NCBI RefSeq assembly: GCF_901709675.1
Contig: NC_051102.1
Location: 3,900,912 to 3,964,911, forward strand
DNA: 64,000 nt
Source: Syngnathus acus
Taxonomy: Eukaryota; Chordata; Actinopteri; Syngnathiformes; Syngnathidae
Direction: 5' to 3'
The translations under genes and the position numbers were made by a program. Numbering within the stretch: position 1 is the first letter of the stretch; each line of letters begins with the position of its first letter. Positions 1-12,954 of this stretch are shown here, piece after piece. A model generated the notes under the pieces. It was not told where the DNA came from, searched no databases, and was given only the letters and a program-made list of their open reading frames with translations.

Positions 1-832
1 TTAGTCGCCAAACTAACACAAGTGACATAGTAAAGACAGACAACTATTCACACCTTCGCTGAGTGTGAACTAAATTCATGTGACCTGCACGAATGTATAC
101 TACAACATATTGTCTTGCTAAATAAAATGCTAGATATTAGCAATTAGGTGAGACTTGATTAGTAGGCCAACACAATATTGCCAAGTGGCGCTGAAGATCA
201 ACTGAGAAGCAAAATGGAAGAAGGAGACAATCAGCTGGAAAGCAAAATAGCAACAACTTCAAAAAGTAAACAGCGGGAGTTTTCTCTGAGTCTTTTGAAA
301 CTGACTGTGCTTGTATTTGTCAGAAAACTAAAACAAAGAGCCAGCATCCCGTGATCTTCGAACAGGTGGCGCACACAGGGAGCAGAGCAAATAAGCGTTG
401 GTGAGCATATTGCTCAAAATTAAAGCGGTCACAGCAGTGTGAATGTGCTTTTGCAGCGGTTCACATATTTCACTGACCCAAGTATAAAGTTGATTTTGGG
501 AAGAGAGAAAATACCGGAGACAGAGTCTGTACACAGCTGTGTGTGTTTCTTGATGCAAGCGATGCATATTGTACGTCTGATTTGGTTATCAGCAACCAGG
601 TGTGTGCCTTCGGACGATATACACGCACGGACAAAATAATGTGTTACCTGAGGCAAACGTTTTGGATGAACACAGCAAAGGTTATTGGAAAGTTTACAGA
701 GTCCATAAATTTTGCTTTGGTTTCCCTCCATTGACGAGATTAAAAAAAGATCATTAAAGGATACAGAGAATAGGTGACATTATAATGTGTAGCATTTAGT
801 TATATTTAAGATAACTATATATTTAAAACAAA
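1..832. other. Intergenic, nothing recognised
   Basis: AT-rich unique-looking sequence. Open frames on both strands near 330-730 overlap each other in antisense, lack splice context and have no recognisable domain, so they look like chance frames. Partial CTCF-like strings (AAGTGGCGCTG near 184, CAGGTGGCGCAC near 363) are too incomplete to call. Confidence 0.6.
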
Positions 833-834
833 TA

Positions 835-1158
835 CCGTATTTTCCACACTATAAGGCGCACCGGATTATAAGGCGCATAGAATAAATAACTCAACGTTGC
901 TCAAACGTTAATGCAATCACAATATAGTAACACTCGAAATAGTGAAAACAATAACAATATATCAATAACTCAACGTTGCTCAAACGTTAATATCACACAG
1001 CACACAAAATAAACAAGTAAAGCTTACTTTAATAAATTAGTCTTCATCCACGAATCCATATTGGTCCATATATAAGGCGCACCGGATTATAAAGCGCACG
1101 GTCGGCTTTTGAGAAAATTGGAGGTTTTTAGGTTCGCCTTATAGTGCGGAAAATACGG
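835..1158. mobile_element. Short TA-flanked DNA element (MITE), copy 1
   Basis: The ends are terminal inverted repeats. The left end reads CCGTATTTTCCACACTATAA and the right end is its near-perfect reverse complement, ending GTGCGGAAAATACGG. Both ends are flanked by TA, the target duplication typical of Tc1/mariner-type insertion. The 'ATAAGGCGCACCGGATTATA' theme recurs inside. There is no open frame, so the element is non-autonomous. Its interior closely matches the copy at 48211-48588, so the two belong to one subtype. Confidence 0.85.
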
Positions 1159-1160
1159 TA

Positions 1161-3927
1161 ATATGTTGAATGTTATGAATTGAAGGTATGCTCAAATGTT
1201 TATAATTTGAAATCTATCAATGTTAAAAGAAAGTGATGATTTACTCCAGGCGTATATCAGAGTAAGATGCACTTTACTTTTTATCTGGACCCATGGGCAG
1301 ACCTCAAACTTTTAGTTTCTCATGTTCTCTTACTTAAGTGACCCTGATGTCTCGAGCCAGGTGTTGTGGCCCATGGTGTTGGCTCCTGTGAGCTGTGTCA
1401 GACAACAGTCACTGACTCAATTTCTCTGTCACATGTTTTTTGGGACCATCTGGGCTTTATGTAAGACCACACATGGCCTTGCCTTTTTCACCCCCCACTT
1501 TTAGCGACTTTGCTCTATTTTCAAGGTCGCTTTTGAGTCACTATTTACTTTTTTGAAGCACATGTACAGTACATCTGTCACTTTGCCGTCCCGGCTTTGG
1601 GACACCAAAAAGTCTACACTGAAAGAGTTATTTTGACATTAATGATTACCCACAAGTCCACTTTACAACGGGCATGATGCCTTGACAAAAAAGTGCCCAA
1701 AAGATGCCATTTTGGGAATACTGTATCTCAAACAATCCTGTATTTATATAATACACATTGTAAAACTAAGTACAATATTCCCACACTAAATTGCGGTTCG
1801 CCTTTCATGGCCTCGCTAATTAGTGGATTTTTTTTTTAGAGGTGTCATCGTATCATGCTTTTATATAATTATTCATTTATTTTACAATTTAAAGTGTAAC
1901 AAGTGTTGAGAAGGAAGGGAAGTATTTCGGGGTGTTTGTAACATAAATCCTTCAGAAAAAATATGTTTGTTCCCCTCATCCTGTCCTCCGGCACATGATC
2001 GTCCTGCTCCATTCCGCACGTGACAACACGTATTACTTTGCAATTAATGAACACGCCTCACTTATTCAAAGTGGCACCCGTAATCCTCACTCGACCTATG
2101 CGGAATTTCGTAAACATGTCTGTTTGCAATGACTGAATTCACTCAACCATCATGGGACAAAAAGCCCACCGGATCCCCCAAAAAGAGACTTTTCAAAGCT
2201 CTCTTTATGAATGAGCTGTGAGGTGAGAGTAATAGGCCTAAAGACAGTGTATACTGTGGCTTCTCAGTCTGCTACCATTGGGACCACATACCAAAAGATT
2301 CTGTCTGACAGAGACTGAATCAATCCCCCTTGCACGGCTGAATAATAGCTATAAATGAACAAGGTGTCAGGCACGGAAGTTTTGAAAATGATGTCCATAG
2401 TGAGTTGTTCATCCAGAAATTGAAGATCCAACAACAGATACTATTTCCGTTTCTTTGCATTGTTGTAACAATGAAAATGTTTGCTATTTAATTTATTCAC
2501 TGCCAACCCAGTTAATATATTTGACGTCTATACCCGTCAATGGGACTGAACGACTCAGATCATGGGATTATAAAGTTTCAATGGCTTTACACATGGGAGG
2601 CTGTGGGCAATGTTTTCCAGCATGCTTTGTGTTTTATGGTATTTTAGTCATTGAAATGTGACTTCTCTGAACACGTTTATTGATTGTGCTGTTTATGTTG
2701 ATGTTGTATGAGTAAGATAATGAGGGGGAAATTGAGCCTTCTATATTATCATCCTAAGCGTAGGACAAGAATTTACAACTTGCATGAAATTTTTGTCTGG
2801 GAACAATTACTTGGCTCCCATGTCAACTAGGAACAAAATGTTGATAGTTATGTCAAATAAAATTAGTTTTTTACATTGTTTTGAATTACTGTCAGGTCAA
2901 TGTTGCCACCACCACTGACCCTGATTGCTGACATACATAATGTGCCTGTAGAGGAACACACAATTAGAAGACACAAAAGGATAATCAACAGCAATCTCAA
3001 ATACTTGGTGGAGATAGTAGCAGTAATTATTTATTCAGGATTTTTTTCTGATCTTTCATTCCATTTTCTTACACTTTTTGGGATATCCGCTTTGTCATTC
3101 AGGTAACTTACCTTGACATGATATTCCATGATGAGGAGCTTGCAATCAGTTTCTAACAGTCCAAATAATGTATGACTGGCCAACTTCACTTACTTTCTAA
3201 TACTAATAGGACTGAACACAACTGCTGAAGTTCTTAAATACCTCCCCTTGGGGAGGGGGGTTGGGGACTAGTTATGTCTATGTCTCTCTGTCTCTGAAGA
3301 GAGAAACGTGGTTGTGAAAGGGGTGTGGCTAAGAAGCAAAAGGAATGGGGGTTGAGGTTAGGGTAGTGAGGGGGCGATCATTTAATGTTAATTATATAAT
3401 TACATACGGGAAGAAAATGTGACTTGGACGTGTGTTTCATGTACACGTGTTATTTTATTGCCATATAATTTGATCAATGATTGAAAATCACCTAATTTTA
3501 CTGATATTGATAGTTTTCAAATGCTAACAATTGTTCTTAAAAAAAATCTAAAGCATTGAACAAACTTTGATGCCAACATGCATGTCTTTACCTTTATGCA
3601 TCACAAATAAAGTTATATGATTTGAAACATGGTTTTTCTCCTTTGAGTAAATATGACCTTTCCATTAAAACTAACGCAAATGCATCTTCAGAGTTCCTTG
3701 GTCCATCTTTTTTACTCAAGCTACGCTATTTTCATGGACAGCCCAAGTCTAATTGCGCACATGGGTGGAGGTTTTTTTTCTTTTGGTATTTTTGCAGAAG
3801 GGCGCAGTTAGAAATGGGCGTTTGTGCCATTGTGAGAGTGAACACAGCTAAATTCACTCCCATAATCGTAATGAGGATCTCCACTTACAGATCATGTGAA
3901 CCAACCCCACATATGCGCACGTGCATA
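1161..3927. other. Intergenic, nothing recognised
   Basis: AT-rich non-coding sequence. Open frames are short (about 60-70 codons) and featureless. A small G-rich patch lies at 3240-3390, including an imperfect hairpin CCTCCCCTTGGGGAGG near 3241. I see no gene, RNA or transposon end here. Confidence 0.5.
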
Positions 3928-3984
3928 CACACGCACGCACACACGCACACACACGCACACACGCACACACACACACCACACACT
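3928..3984. repeat. (CA)n microsatellite with CACG variants
   Basis: An interrupted CA dinucleotide run containing several CGCA units. It supplies the histidine/threonine tail of a 130-codon open frame that is otherwise unremarkable and is not called as a gene. Confidence 0.9.
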
Positions 3985-6900
3985 AGCTGTGCTACAATCA
4001 GGTGGGTCCTCTAAAGAATAATATTATTATTATTATATATTAATGATAGTATAATAATGCATTTAGAGATTTAATCTGTAAAATGATTCAAAGTGTTTGA
4101 TGCACGTTGCTGTTCTATTTTTCAATGAAATATGATGACATCGACCAAATAGCAACAGAGGGCTGAACCTGCCTGCCTGTGCCTCGCTCAAATCCAACAA
4201 AATCACATTACACAACCTGCGCTTGGTCTAAAGTCGAATCTACTTTCTATCACCCAATTGTAACATGCGCTGGAGATCCGTAATAAAAAAACATTCTTGT
4301 TCTGATGGAATGTCCAAAACGGTGCAGCAAGGTCTGCCAAATTCCCAAACAACTAGACAGGAACTTTTGTCTTCCCCAATACACAAGGAGTGTATTTCAG
4401 TAACCCACCACTATTTCTTCTGTCATTAACTATTGCCTTCACTATGAATAACAAAGAATTAATTCATCTTTAATTTTTCAAGGGAAAAAAAAGGCTTTTA
4501 GCATGGATGTTTCAGCATGGGAAATAATCAGCAATTTATGTGTGTTACATGTAAAAATGCAAAATAGACAATCACACACACACATTCATCCAACAGATAC
4601 ACTTATCTGCAGTTATCCCTTATTGTAGAAGGACAACAATTTATCACAGCGTTGAGGATAATCTCGAAATCTAATCCTGTTTCTTTAACGGAGACGTGTG
4701 TCAACATGAGATTGAGCAAATGAGGAATAAAATGAGAGAGATGGCTCATGAGAGCTGTTTGAGAAAAAGAATGATCAGCAAAAACTAGAAAATAGAAACA
4801 TTTAAGACTGACAGAAACAATCAGACCGCTACAACAATGTGCATCCCGTTCTGCAACATTCCCCTCACTCTTGCTTGTTCACTCGTTTGCTTCACAAGTT
4901 TACTTATGCGTAGGCCTTCATTGGGTATGGCTGTCAAGTGATGCGCGAGACTGGCCCGCGGAGTTGTTGGCCCTCGCAAGCTGTTCACCTGCATCCTCCT
5001 CCACACCCACAACACACACACATGCACACGCAAACACACATAGCTTTCCTCTTATCATGCATGCGGTGCCCCATTATATGAGTAGTGGAGCTGAAATGTA
5101 ATTGAAAATGTGCTTTGCCAAGTAATTAATTTACAAAGGTTAAAAGCTAAATGCTACTTGTTTCCAGTCTATAAATGTGCTAAATTTCTGTGTTGTGTAT
5201 CTTTTGCTCTTTCAGACAAAACTTCAAATTTAAACTTGCATTTGTGGGATATATACACAATCAGAATGAGAGATGGATGCACAGGCAGATGGAGGATGGA
5301 CGGATGGATGGATGGGCAAAATGATTGTGGTAAGTCAAACACTTGATGTTACAGGAACCATTAAACGAGGCCTTTGATAATTTAGCCTCCCTTCAATCCC
5401 TTTAAAATCAGGGCAAGAAAGGCACAGACAGTGTTTGCAAAAGCCAGAAGAAATTGACTGGGTTCTACAGGAGATTGGCATACGCAAAGTATCTTTATAA
5501 ACTCCAAGAAAAGCCACATTCTTCAATGAGACATCTATGAACGCTTAACTAGGTACCGTATGTGATCAAATTTAACAGGCAATCAGTTCTGCTGTTCAAG
5601 GGTAGAACATTTTAAAATATAAAATAATCAATATGACCATTCATGCACAGCTAAATTTATTGTAAATATGCTGGAGCTGCTGTGAACCCGAAACTTAAAT
5701 TCAAGTCAAATCAGACAGAAGGTTAAAGCCACGATCGGAAAATGCTCTACTTCGTGAACAGTCGTAAATAGAAAGTAGTAATAGTAAGAAGTAAACAATG
5801 ACTAAGTGCAGCTAACGTCAGCTGATAGACTGAAGGTTGCATAACTGATGTATCTACATGACAATTAATTTAGGGCAGGCAAGTTTGCTGCTTAAATGTA
5901 GAAAATGAAAAAGATTTCCATTGAGCAACTTTGAATGTCGACATGGCTACAAGATTTTTAATAAGCCAGAGTTTACTTTATTTCTGTTGGCTCTTGATTT
6001 TGAAAAGGTTTAACTTAATTTCTCAAGGTCCATTTAAAAAAATTGGAAAATCAATAGAATACTACCCTGAAGTTACTATCATTGTTTCCTTGTAAACAAT
6101 GAAATCAGAAGTTGGTAAAACCTTTTTAATGAGCAAAGGCAACAGTAGAAGATGAGTGCATACAATTTGAAACCTCCCAACCAGGGACAGCTCCAGGATT
6201 TGTTTTCTCTCCTTAGGCTAACGGGGGGCTTGACTGATACATAGGGGGGGGCTTAGAAAATCTTAAATAAATATATTTCAGAATATCAAATAAAATGCTG
6301 GCGGTTCTTAACAGGGTTGCAGGCCCGCCGAGTGCAGCGCCACATCCCTGCCTCCAACCCACACATTTAAATGATTCATATACAATTTGGAAGAACAAGT
6401 AGTTGTTGCACATGTGCAAGTATGGCATGGAATCTACCTTCAGAGCATAGCATTTCAATTTGAAGAGAATCTGGTATCACATGAATTATCGCTAAACCCT
6501 TGATGAACTGCAGGATGACGGGCGAAAAATGCCCATGTATGTTCGGATGGTCGACATATATGCAGCCCAATTGTAGGCACACTAAAATGGATGAATCCCT
6601 TGAAAAATAAATGTACTTTTCAACACAACAAGCCTCATTATCTTCTTGGCACGTCAATGCGTAAAGCAGAAAATCTGCTTATGTACAAACCAATAATTTA
6701 GGTCAGTCTGCTAAAGATATTCCCTTTTTTTCTTTTTCAAATTGGCTATGATCATGCGTGTCGCTAAAAATATCAAAAATCATTGAATGCAAATACATGT
6801 GCAGTGAGTATAATAACACAATAAAAATAAATGTGTCATTTCCAGAGGGACTTAAATAATACATTAAACTAAACTAAATAAATAAAAAAATAACTTCATC

Positions 6901-8100
6901 TTATATGACTCAAAGTCAAAAGTAATAACTGAACAATTGGCTCTGCTACTGTTCTTCAGTTCTAATGACCTCATCTGTTATTTTATTCCAGGGAGAGCAC
7001 GTCGGAACTGATCACAAATGCTCACTTCAATTAAATTCAAGTCCGTTTGAAGTACTAATTATTTCAATAAGTAGTCAAGCATGTCAAGAAATCAGACAAA
7101 CTTAGACAATTGTCCTAACACCTTAAGTCTAGTCGACCGCTGAGAGGAAGGACATGAATACTGCAGTATTAACTGATGAAGGAATTTGAATCATGTTTAC
7201 AGTCAGCAGGGTAGCTAGATAAATTGCATGTCGATTTTTGGAGGCAAATTACTTTAATGAACTGACGTCTTTTAAATGACTATTCACATATTTCAAGTTC
7301 TAAACAGATTTTCCAATTCTAAACAATGCTCACAATTGCAAATCATTTGCACAGGACCGATCGGAGGGATAAATATAAAAAATGATATTCCTAATCTTTA
7401 ATCAATGAAATTGGTTCGTGAAAGACTTTCCTATTTGAGAACCTGTGTATAATAACTTAATCTCTTAAACTTCCATATTGCTTCTCCTGACAAGAGAAAT
7501 CCTGAAATGAACGAGTCAATATTGTTCAAACACACATTTGAAATATTCGGAAAACAAGAATTAGATCATTTTCTAGGTATTGAGCTGGTATAGTGCATTG
7601 AGCTCATCTGATTTTTTCAAACTATAATTGGTAGGCATGTACACCTAGTGGGACTGCACTTAGGTATGATATAAGAAGAATGCAAACGGAGAAATGAAAA
7701 CGACAAGAGCAATGTTCGGACGGCCCTGTTTGACATGACTGGGGCCAGAGAGAGCCTGACCCACTCTCCACGGGAGTTCTATAGCAGTCATGCCAATAAT
7801 TACTGGCCACTGTGGATGCCACACTTCTCTCTCCCGATGAATGCAATGAGACATGTAATATCCCATTTAAAACGTGTTGAGTCACTGGATTTTAGTATTT
7901 CAACCTTTTGTCTACTTTGAGCATCAGTGAGCTATTTGAATTGTTTCCGCATTTAAAGTAAACGACAGTTGATCCCGTCTGTCAACAATTTGGGGTTTGG
8001 CAAACACGTAAACATACATTTTGGTGGTGCTTCCATATAAACATTCTTTAATTAATTAATTTTAAAAAAATATGTGAGGCTGGTACGGGTGCCTCAAAGC
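3985..8100. other. Intergenic, nothing recognised
   Basis: AT-rich sequence with minor simple repeats only: a CA stretch near 5017-5040 and GGAT repeats near 5270-5315. No open frame here has convincing composition or splice signals on either strand. Confidence 0.5.
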
Positions 8101-8128
8101 GTGTGTGCAAGTGTGTGTATTCGCCCAC

Positions 8129-8212
8129 AGATCTTTGGCAAGCTGACTCTGTCGACAGTAGCGATCGGAAACAGGAGACAAGCACTTGGCTCAAAGTGTC
8201 ACAAGACAGCAT
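8129..8212 (+). other. Weak candidate internal exon (+)
   Basis: An 84-bp block preceded by an acceptor-like CGCCCACAG and followed by a donor-like ATG|GTGAGG. In one frame it is open and polar, reading LWQADSVDSSDRKQETS and onward without a stop. Local CpG content is higher than in the surroundings. I do not recognise the peptide and found no partner exon, so this could equally be a chance arrangement. Confidence 0.2.
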
Positions 8213-8952
8213 GGTGAGGTCCACACACACGCACACACACTTTTTGTTTTAACCGGCATAGCATAAATAACCTGTTTATCTTTAGCAGAGCAGACAATTT
8301 AATTGTTTCAAAGTCTTTCAAAGTCAGCTAAAGAAAAAAAAGGGCGTCTGTGCCAACGTGTTTGATTATAGCGGCTTGTGGCTGGGGTGGGCACTTGGGG
8401 GCATAAATATCTTCCTTTTCTGGACCCTTCTACTTTTCTACTCTGTCACTCTCATTCACACACACACGGTGGTACGGCCCACTTCCTTACCAGTCCCATC
8501 TCTCACAGTGCAAGCCCGGACTTCCCACTGCAATTACTTATAAAAACTTTTCAGGGCCGCCACACGTGGTCAGGTTTTTAAAGAGCTGCGTCCCCCTCCT
8601 TACGTGGTGCGGGGGGTATTGAGTCGTCACAGACCCCCTGAATGATCACCGAAAAATAAGGCGGCGTAGACAATAGCTCGTCTTGATGAATTCAATTCTT
8701 TCAGGAGCCTGTACCGTTGTCCAGGCAGCTCCGGGAAAAAACAATCGTTTCTTTGATAGTCTAAGAAACGCGCTCAACTTGGTCGCTCCTATAAACTGCC
8801 TCTAACCACTTTCAAATTAGGATCTAGACACCTCTGAGCGGAACTGTGCTTTGTAGAAGTTAGACCTCTCATGCTCTATCCCAGTGCCGAGAGTAAAAAC
8901 GACGTAAGTCGGAATAAGTTAAAACGAAAAGAATGAAACATCTGGAACTGAC

Positions 8953-9060
8953 CTGATCTGCAGTGGAAGCAGCAATGGTGTTCGATTCAGACATGATGTG
9001 ATGCTGTGATCCAGTGGTGCTACTCAGCTGGACCCTGTAGGTTCCGTCATTCACACCTTG
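8953..9060 (-). other. Weak candidate 5' exon (-)
   Basis: On the minus strand, an open block reads NDGTYRVQLSSTTGSQ, then MSESNTIAASTADQ, and ends precisely at a donor-like CAG|GTCAGT. The composition is serine/threonine-rich and protein-like, and an internal ATG could serve as a start. No family is recognised and no downstream exon was found toward lower coordinates. A CRE-like palindrome cluster 650 bp upstream (9705-9722) could be a promoter element. Confidence 0.2.
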
Positions 9061-9179
9061 CCTTTCAGGTCCTCCGCAAATGAGAGGGCAGAAAACACAG
9101 TATTTGCTCCCTTTTGCTCTGCCTTGATTAATGCTGAATTACTTTCACCTCATTTCATCGGATGGAGCTCAGCTTCCTC

Positions 9180-9480
9180 TCCGCCTCTCTCACTCATTCG
9201 GCATGGTAGCCCACTCTCTCACCCTATCCGCCCCCCATCCCCCTCCCTCCTTCTGTGATCCCAGTTCTCCCTCCCCTCGCCCTCTTAGTTTTTACTCACC
9301 CCACTCGCTCTCTCTCGCTCGCTCATTGATTTACTTTCTCTTTTTTGACCCCTTTTTTCAGTTGTATTTCACCGTTTCAGGAATATGCACCCGCCCTCCG
9401 CTCTGCCACATCCACCTCCTGCTTTTTTCCTTCCTCCGCCCTCCTTGCGCAAAAAAAAGACACAGGAAACATCCACAGTC
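9180..9480. repeat. Pyrimidine-rich low-complexity tract
   Basis: The + strand is dominated by C and T with CTCT, CCCT and CGCT strings and few purines. This produces a 154-codon proline/serine-rich open frame (9131-9595) that I regard as a composition artefact. Confidence 0.6.
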
Positions 9481-9704
9481 TTTCTCCGCTACTTCCACAA
9501 TGAATGGCCTGTTGTCACTCCAGCACCTTGGCAGAATACATAAGCAGGAGGGGAGGAAGGATGGAGGAATCGGTGTGGTTTGTGTGTTGTGTTGAACTTG
9601 TACACTGATTGGCAGAATAAAGTTGGGTCTAGAGCACATATGGGCTGCAGCCAAGCACTTTCTTTTTTTTCCTCTCAGCAGATTAAAGTTAAGAAACAAA
9701 AAAG

Positions 9705-9722
9705 TGACGTCAGACGCGTCTG
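9705..9722. promoter_or_regulatory. CRE overlapping a 12-bp palindrome
   Basis: The sequence TGACGTCAGACGCGTCTG contains a perfect cAMP-response element (TGACGTCA), and CAGACGCGTCTG is itself a perfect palindrome overlapping its last two bases. The surroundings are CpG-poor, so retained CpGs here suggest an unmethylated regulatory site, possibly for the candidate exon at 9.0 kb. No transcript evidence is available. Confidence 0.35.
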
Positions 9723-9952
9723 CCCCCCTTCAAGCTCTTTCTCTCTGTTTCTCTTATTTCTTCCACTTGTTTTCAGAGGCAGCTGCTGCAACTCTGAAGA
9801 CCACCAACAACCTCTCTTTCAGTGGCACTTGACTCTTCCAAATCCTCGTCTGTCTCTACAACCTGACATTGCCAATGCCCCCCCGCCCCACCACCAGACA
9901 CCCCCGCACACCAAACACACACATACAGCCTCCGTCGTACCATACTGAGAGC

Positions 9953-11880
9953 AGAGCCCTCCTACTTGGTCTGTTTTGTCTCACATATTGTGCTATTTTG
10001 TTACCATATGGCTAATGTCAGCTTTCAAACAGAGGAAGGCAAATAGAAAAAAAAAAGTTGGCAAAATTCATTTGCAATTCCGGTGTGAACAAACGCATGA
10101 GCTAGGATGCGAAACAAGAAGATGTCTTCCAAATTATCCAGTGACATAGCCCAAGTGATGTCAAAAGTTAGCAAGTCACTGGCAAATGGTCTGAGGTGTT
10201 TAGAAGCACTGGACAATGGCCATTGCAGTTTGAAACCATGGCAGGCTATTCATTTGTGTCCAACTTAAAGACTCAAAATTACATAATGGGATCATTGACA
10301 TTGTCCAATGTGCTGAGATAAAAAATAAAAAAAATCACCACAACAACTGCGTCTAGGCAGGTGCAGCTAGCGGCCTGACACATTTACCAAACGAGGGTTT
10401 AAAATGAATAAATCAAGAAATATTCTTGTAATGAGAAAGTCAAATCTCCATTTTAAAAGTCAGGTCAATAAACATTGGGAGATGATCACAAACCTTTTGT
10501 TTTTTTTCATTTTCTAGAAATGTCTTTCAAAAGGTTTCTGAGATCCCTCAACATTCACCAATTTCAAGATATCTTTCCAAATTCATCTCACCTATCATCA
10601 AGTTGACCTTCTTTTTAATTCTTTTTATTTTATTGCTTTCTAAAAAGCACATGGCCTAAGCTATAATATTTTTCGTATTACAGTGAGTGAATGTTTAGCC
10701 AAGCTGTCGTAAACAAACCAAGAGTTAGTCAAAACTTGAGAAACAAACACGTGGCCTAAGCTATTAGTTACCACATTCCACTAAGTTAATGTTTAGCCAA
10801 ACTTTCATAAACAAACCCAAAAATCGTACGAAGGAGGAAAAAGGTGTCGTATTGACAGTTACGTACTTCCTATGAACTGGATGTTCTTAAACACTTGACT
10901 GAACACAATAAAAACAAAGATGATGAAAGTACAGGTGACTGTTTTTAAAGGGAGAGTTGAAAGTAGCGTTTAAGAATCAAATGAAAACAATGTATGAATC
11001 TGATGATTGTCAAGCAAAAAAATCCCAAAATACAACTAGAGGAGTACATACAAAAACATTTAGTCACTGTTTGTAAAAGGGTAGAACAAAATTAAGGAAC
11101 CATAAATTCTGAAAGATAGGGCAGTCTACCACACTGGATGTTTTGGTGTCATCTATTGAATATATATCTACTTTTCTCCTAAAAACTCAAACTTCAATGA
11201 GGCCAACTTGTAGCGACACTGATTATATCTTCCTCAATCTGTATATATGTCCCTTAAAGCAATTAGGCTAATATTACTTCACCTCTCATTTGCCAAGCAT
11301 GCCTGTGATGAGACCGCTATGTATGACAAAGGCCCTTAACTGAACGAAGCATCCGTACGACTGTTCTCCTTTCAAGAGCGGCTCGCATGATAAAATGGGA
11401 AGACAGGAGGGCAGAGCAGTCGACAGAATGACACAAGTGAAGGCAGGCTAGCGTTAGAGATGGCTAGAGTCGTAAGGACACAAATTTGCAGGGTTGAGGT
11501 TCAGAACAGGACACGCACCGACAGAGTCATTGAGGGGAATGATAGAACTCAAAAGGCTAACAATAGGTTCGCTTTGTTGAACGTAACAAAAGGGACACAA
11601 TATGTTAAAGTGACACTGGAAACTGACTGAAAATCTGCATTTCTTGTTTCTGTTTGCCAAGCTTCCTGACAAAGAAGGGCAGGGGAGGTAAAAGAAATGA
11701 CGTTCAATGCCGTGAGGATTTAAAAAGAAGCAAATGAGAAAATGCAGACTTTGATTTTGGATTCATGCTGGGTTCAACTGACATGGTTGCCCACGTAAAA
11801 GAGGCATCAAGGGAAAGATGAGATGAAAAAAGTGAACAGGCAGACATTTCCAACGCTTGGTTTAACCTGAAGTTTCCATG
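9953..11880. other. Intergenic, nothing recognised
   Basis: AT-rich non-coding sequence. A short phrase, 'cacatggcctaagctat', near 10648 recurs in diverged form near 10749 followed by 'gtttagccaa', so a roughly 100-bp local duplication is likely. I see nothing else I can name. Confidence 0.4.
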
Positions 11881-11889
11881 ATAATTTTT

Positions 11890-12024
11890 CTACCCATTCC
11901 CCGACCCCCACTGCTTTGGCTGGGAGGGCCCCAGCTGTTGGGTCTGTATAAATAGCGTGAGGCTTCGGCCTCGGACCCCCAGGGAGAGCGGGGCTCATCG
12001 GAGGGAAAGCAGGGGAACAAATCA
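11890..12024 (-). other. Weak candidate exon (-), GC-rich island
   Basis: A GC-richer block on the minus strand preceded by the acceptor-like GTGCTTTTTCCAG. It is open through a frame reading ADLFPCFPSDEPRSPWGSEA and onward to a GTAGAA donor-like site. The + strand of the same block carries TATAAATAG, a TATA- or MEF2-like string. Either an unknown exon or a regulatory island is possible, and the peptide is not recognised. Confidence 0.15.
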
Positions 12025-12269
12025 GCCTGGAAAAAGCACACGACACACACATTTTGACAAACATATGGGACCATTGCTGGGAATGAAAGCAAGGTACATG
12101 TGACTGAAGTTGGACACACGTGGCTGAAGTCACTGTCGCGCTCGTAATGTGACAAAGGAAGGCAAGGGCAAAAAAGCCATCATATCTGTCTCGCACTCTT
12201 CAACTATGGGTAAAAAATGAATTTTTTTCTCTGTGTAATGATTAAAAGTAGAATATATTAAATATATCC

Positions 12270-12590
12270 ATCCATCCATCTTCTGAACCAATTATCCTCA
12301 AGAGGATTGCAAATCTCCTGGAACCTACCCAGTCTTTGGGCGGGGCTGGTCACAACCCAATTGCAGGGGTACACAGACAAACAACCATTCGCACTCACAT
12401 GGTTATTGACGTGTTTGAAGTGGTCACTCATACTACCATGCATGTTTTTGGAATGTGGGGGGAAACCGGATTACCCGGAGGAAAGCCTTGCAGACACGGG
12501 GAGAACATGCAAACTCTACACAGGAAGGCCGGAGCCAGGATTGAACCCTGCACCTCAGAACTGTGAGGCGGACATGCTAACCAGTGATCC
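12270..12590 (-). mobile_element. LINE L2-like 3' end
   Basis: A familiar teleost repeat. A (CCAT)n tail at 12268 marks the element's 3' terminus on the minus strand. It is followed on the + strand by 'caaacaaccattcgcactca', 'catgcatgtttttggaatgt', 'gaaaccggattacccggag' and 'cacggggagaacatgcaaac'. These phrases characterise 5'-truncated L2/Maui-type elements and SINEs that borrowed their tails. No coding part is preserved. Confidence 0.7.
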
Positions 12591-12954
12591 ACCATTACTT
12601 ATACGATTACACAATTGCTCGATTTATAAAATAAAAGGGGATTAATCAATTAATTTTGACCTACGTATGAAATATATATTAAAGTACATTTCTATTGAAG
12701 GAGAGTTTAAAGTGTGTGGTGGGCAAAATGTTCTTAAGACTTATTGCTGCAGTGCAACACACAAAGCTAAAACTTGCAATAAATGTATTCTCCAAAAGCA
12801 ATAGAACTGTGGTGAAACATTAGAAAAGAAAAAAATATAAATATACATTTCTTGAGGGCTTTAAAGGTCATCGAGATTAGAACAAGCAGGTACCAGGTGA
12901 GTGACAAAAATAAAGCAAAACTCCGAAGACCCCCCATGATAACATGAAAATACA

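Noticed and set aside
3622-4014. 130-codon + strand frame
   Set aside because: Ends in a CA repeat, has no recognisable domain and no splice partners.
9131-9595. 154-codon Pro/Ser-rich open frame
   Set aside because: Pyrimidine-rich DNA gives stop-poor frames; overlapping frames are open on both strands and no splice or domain evidence exists.
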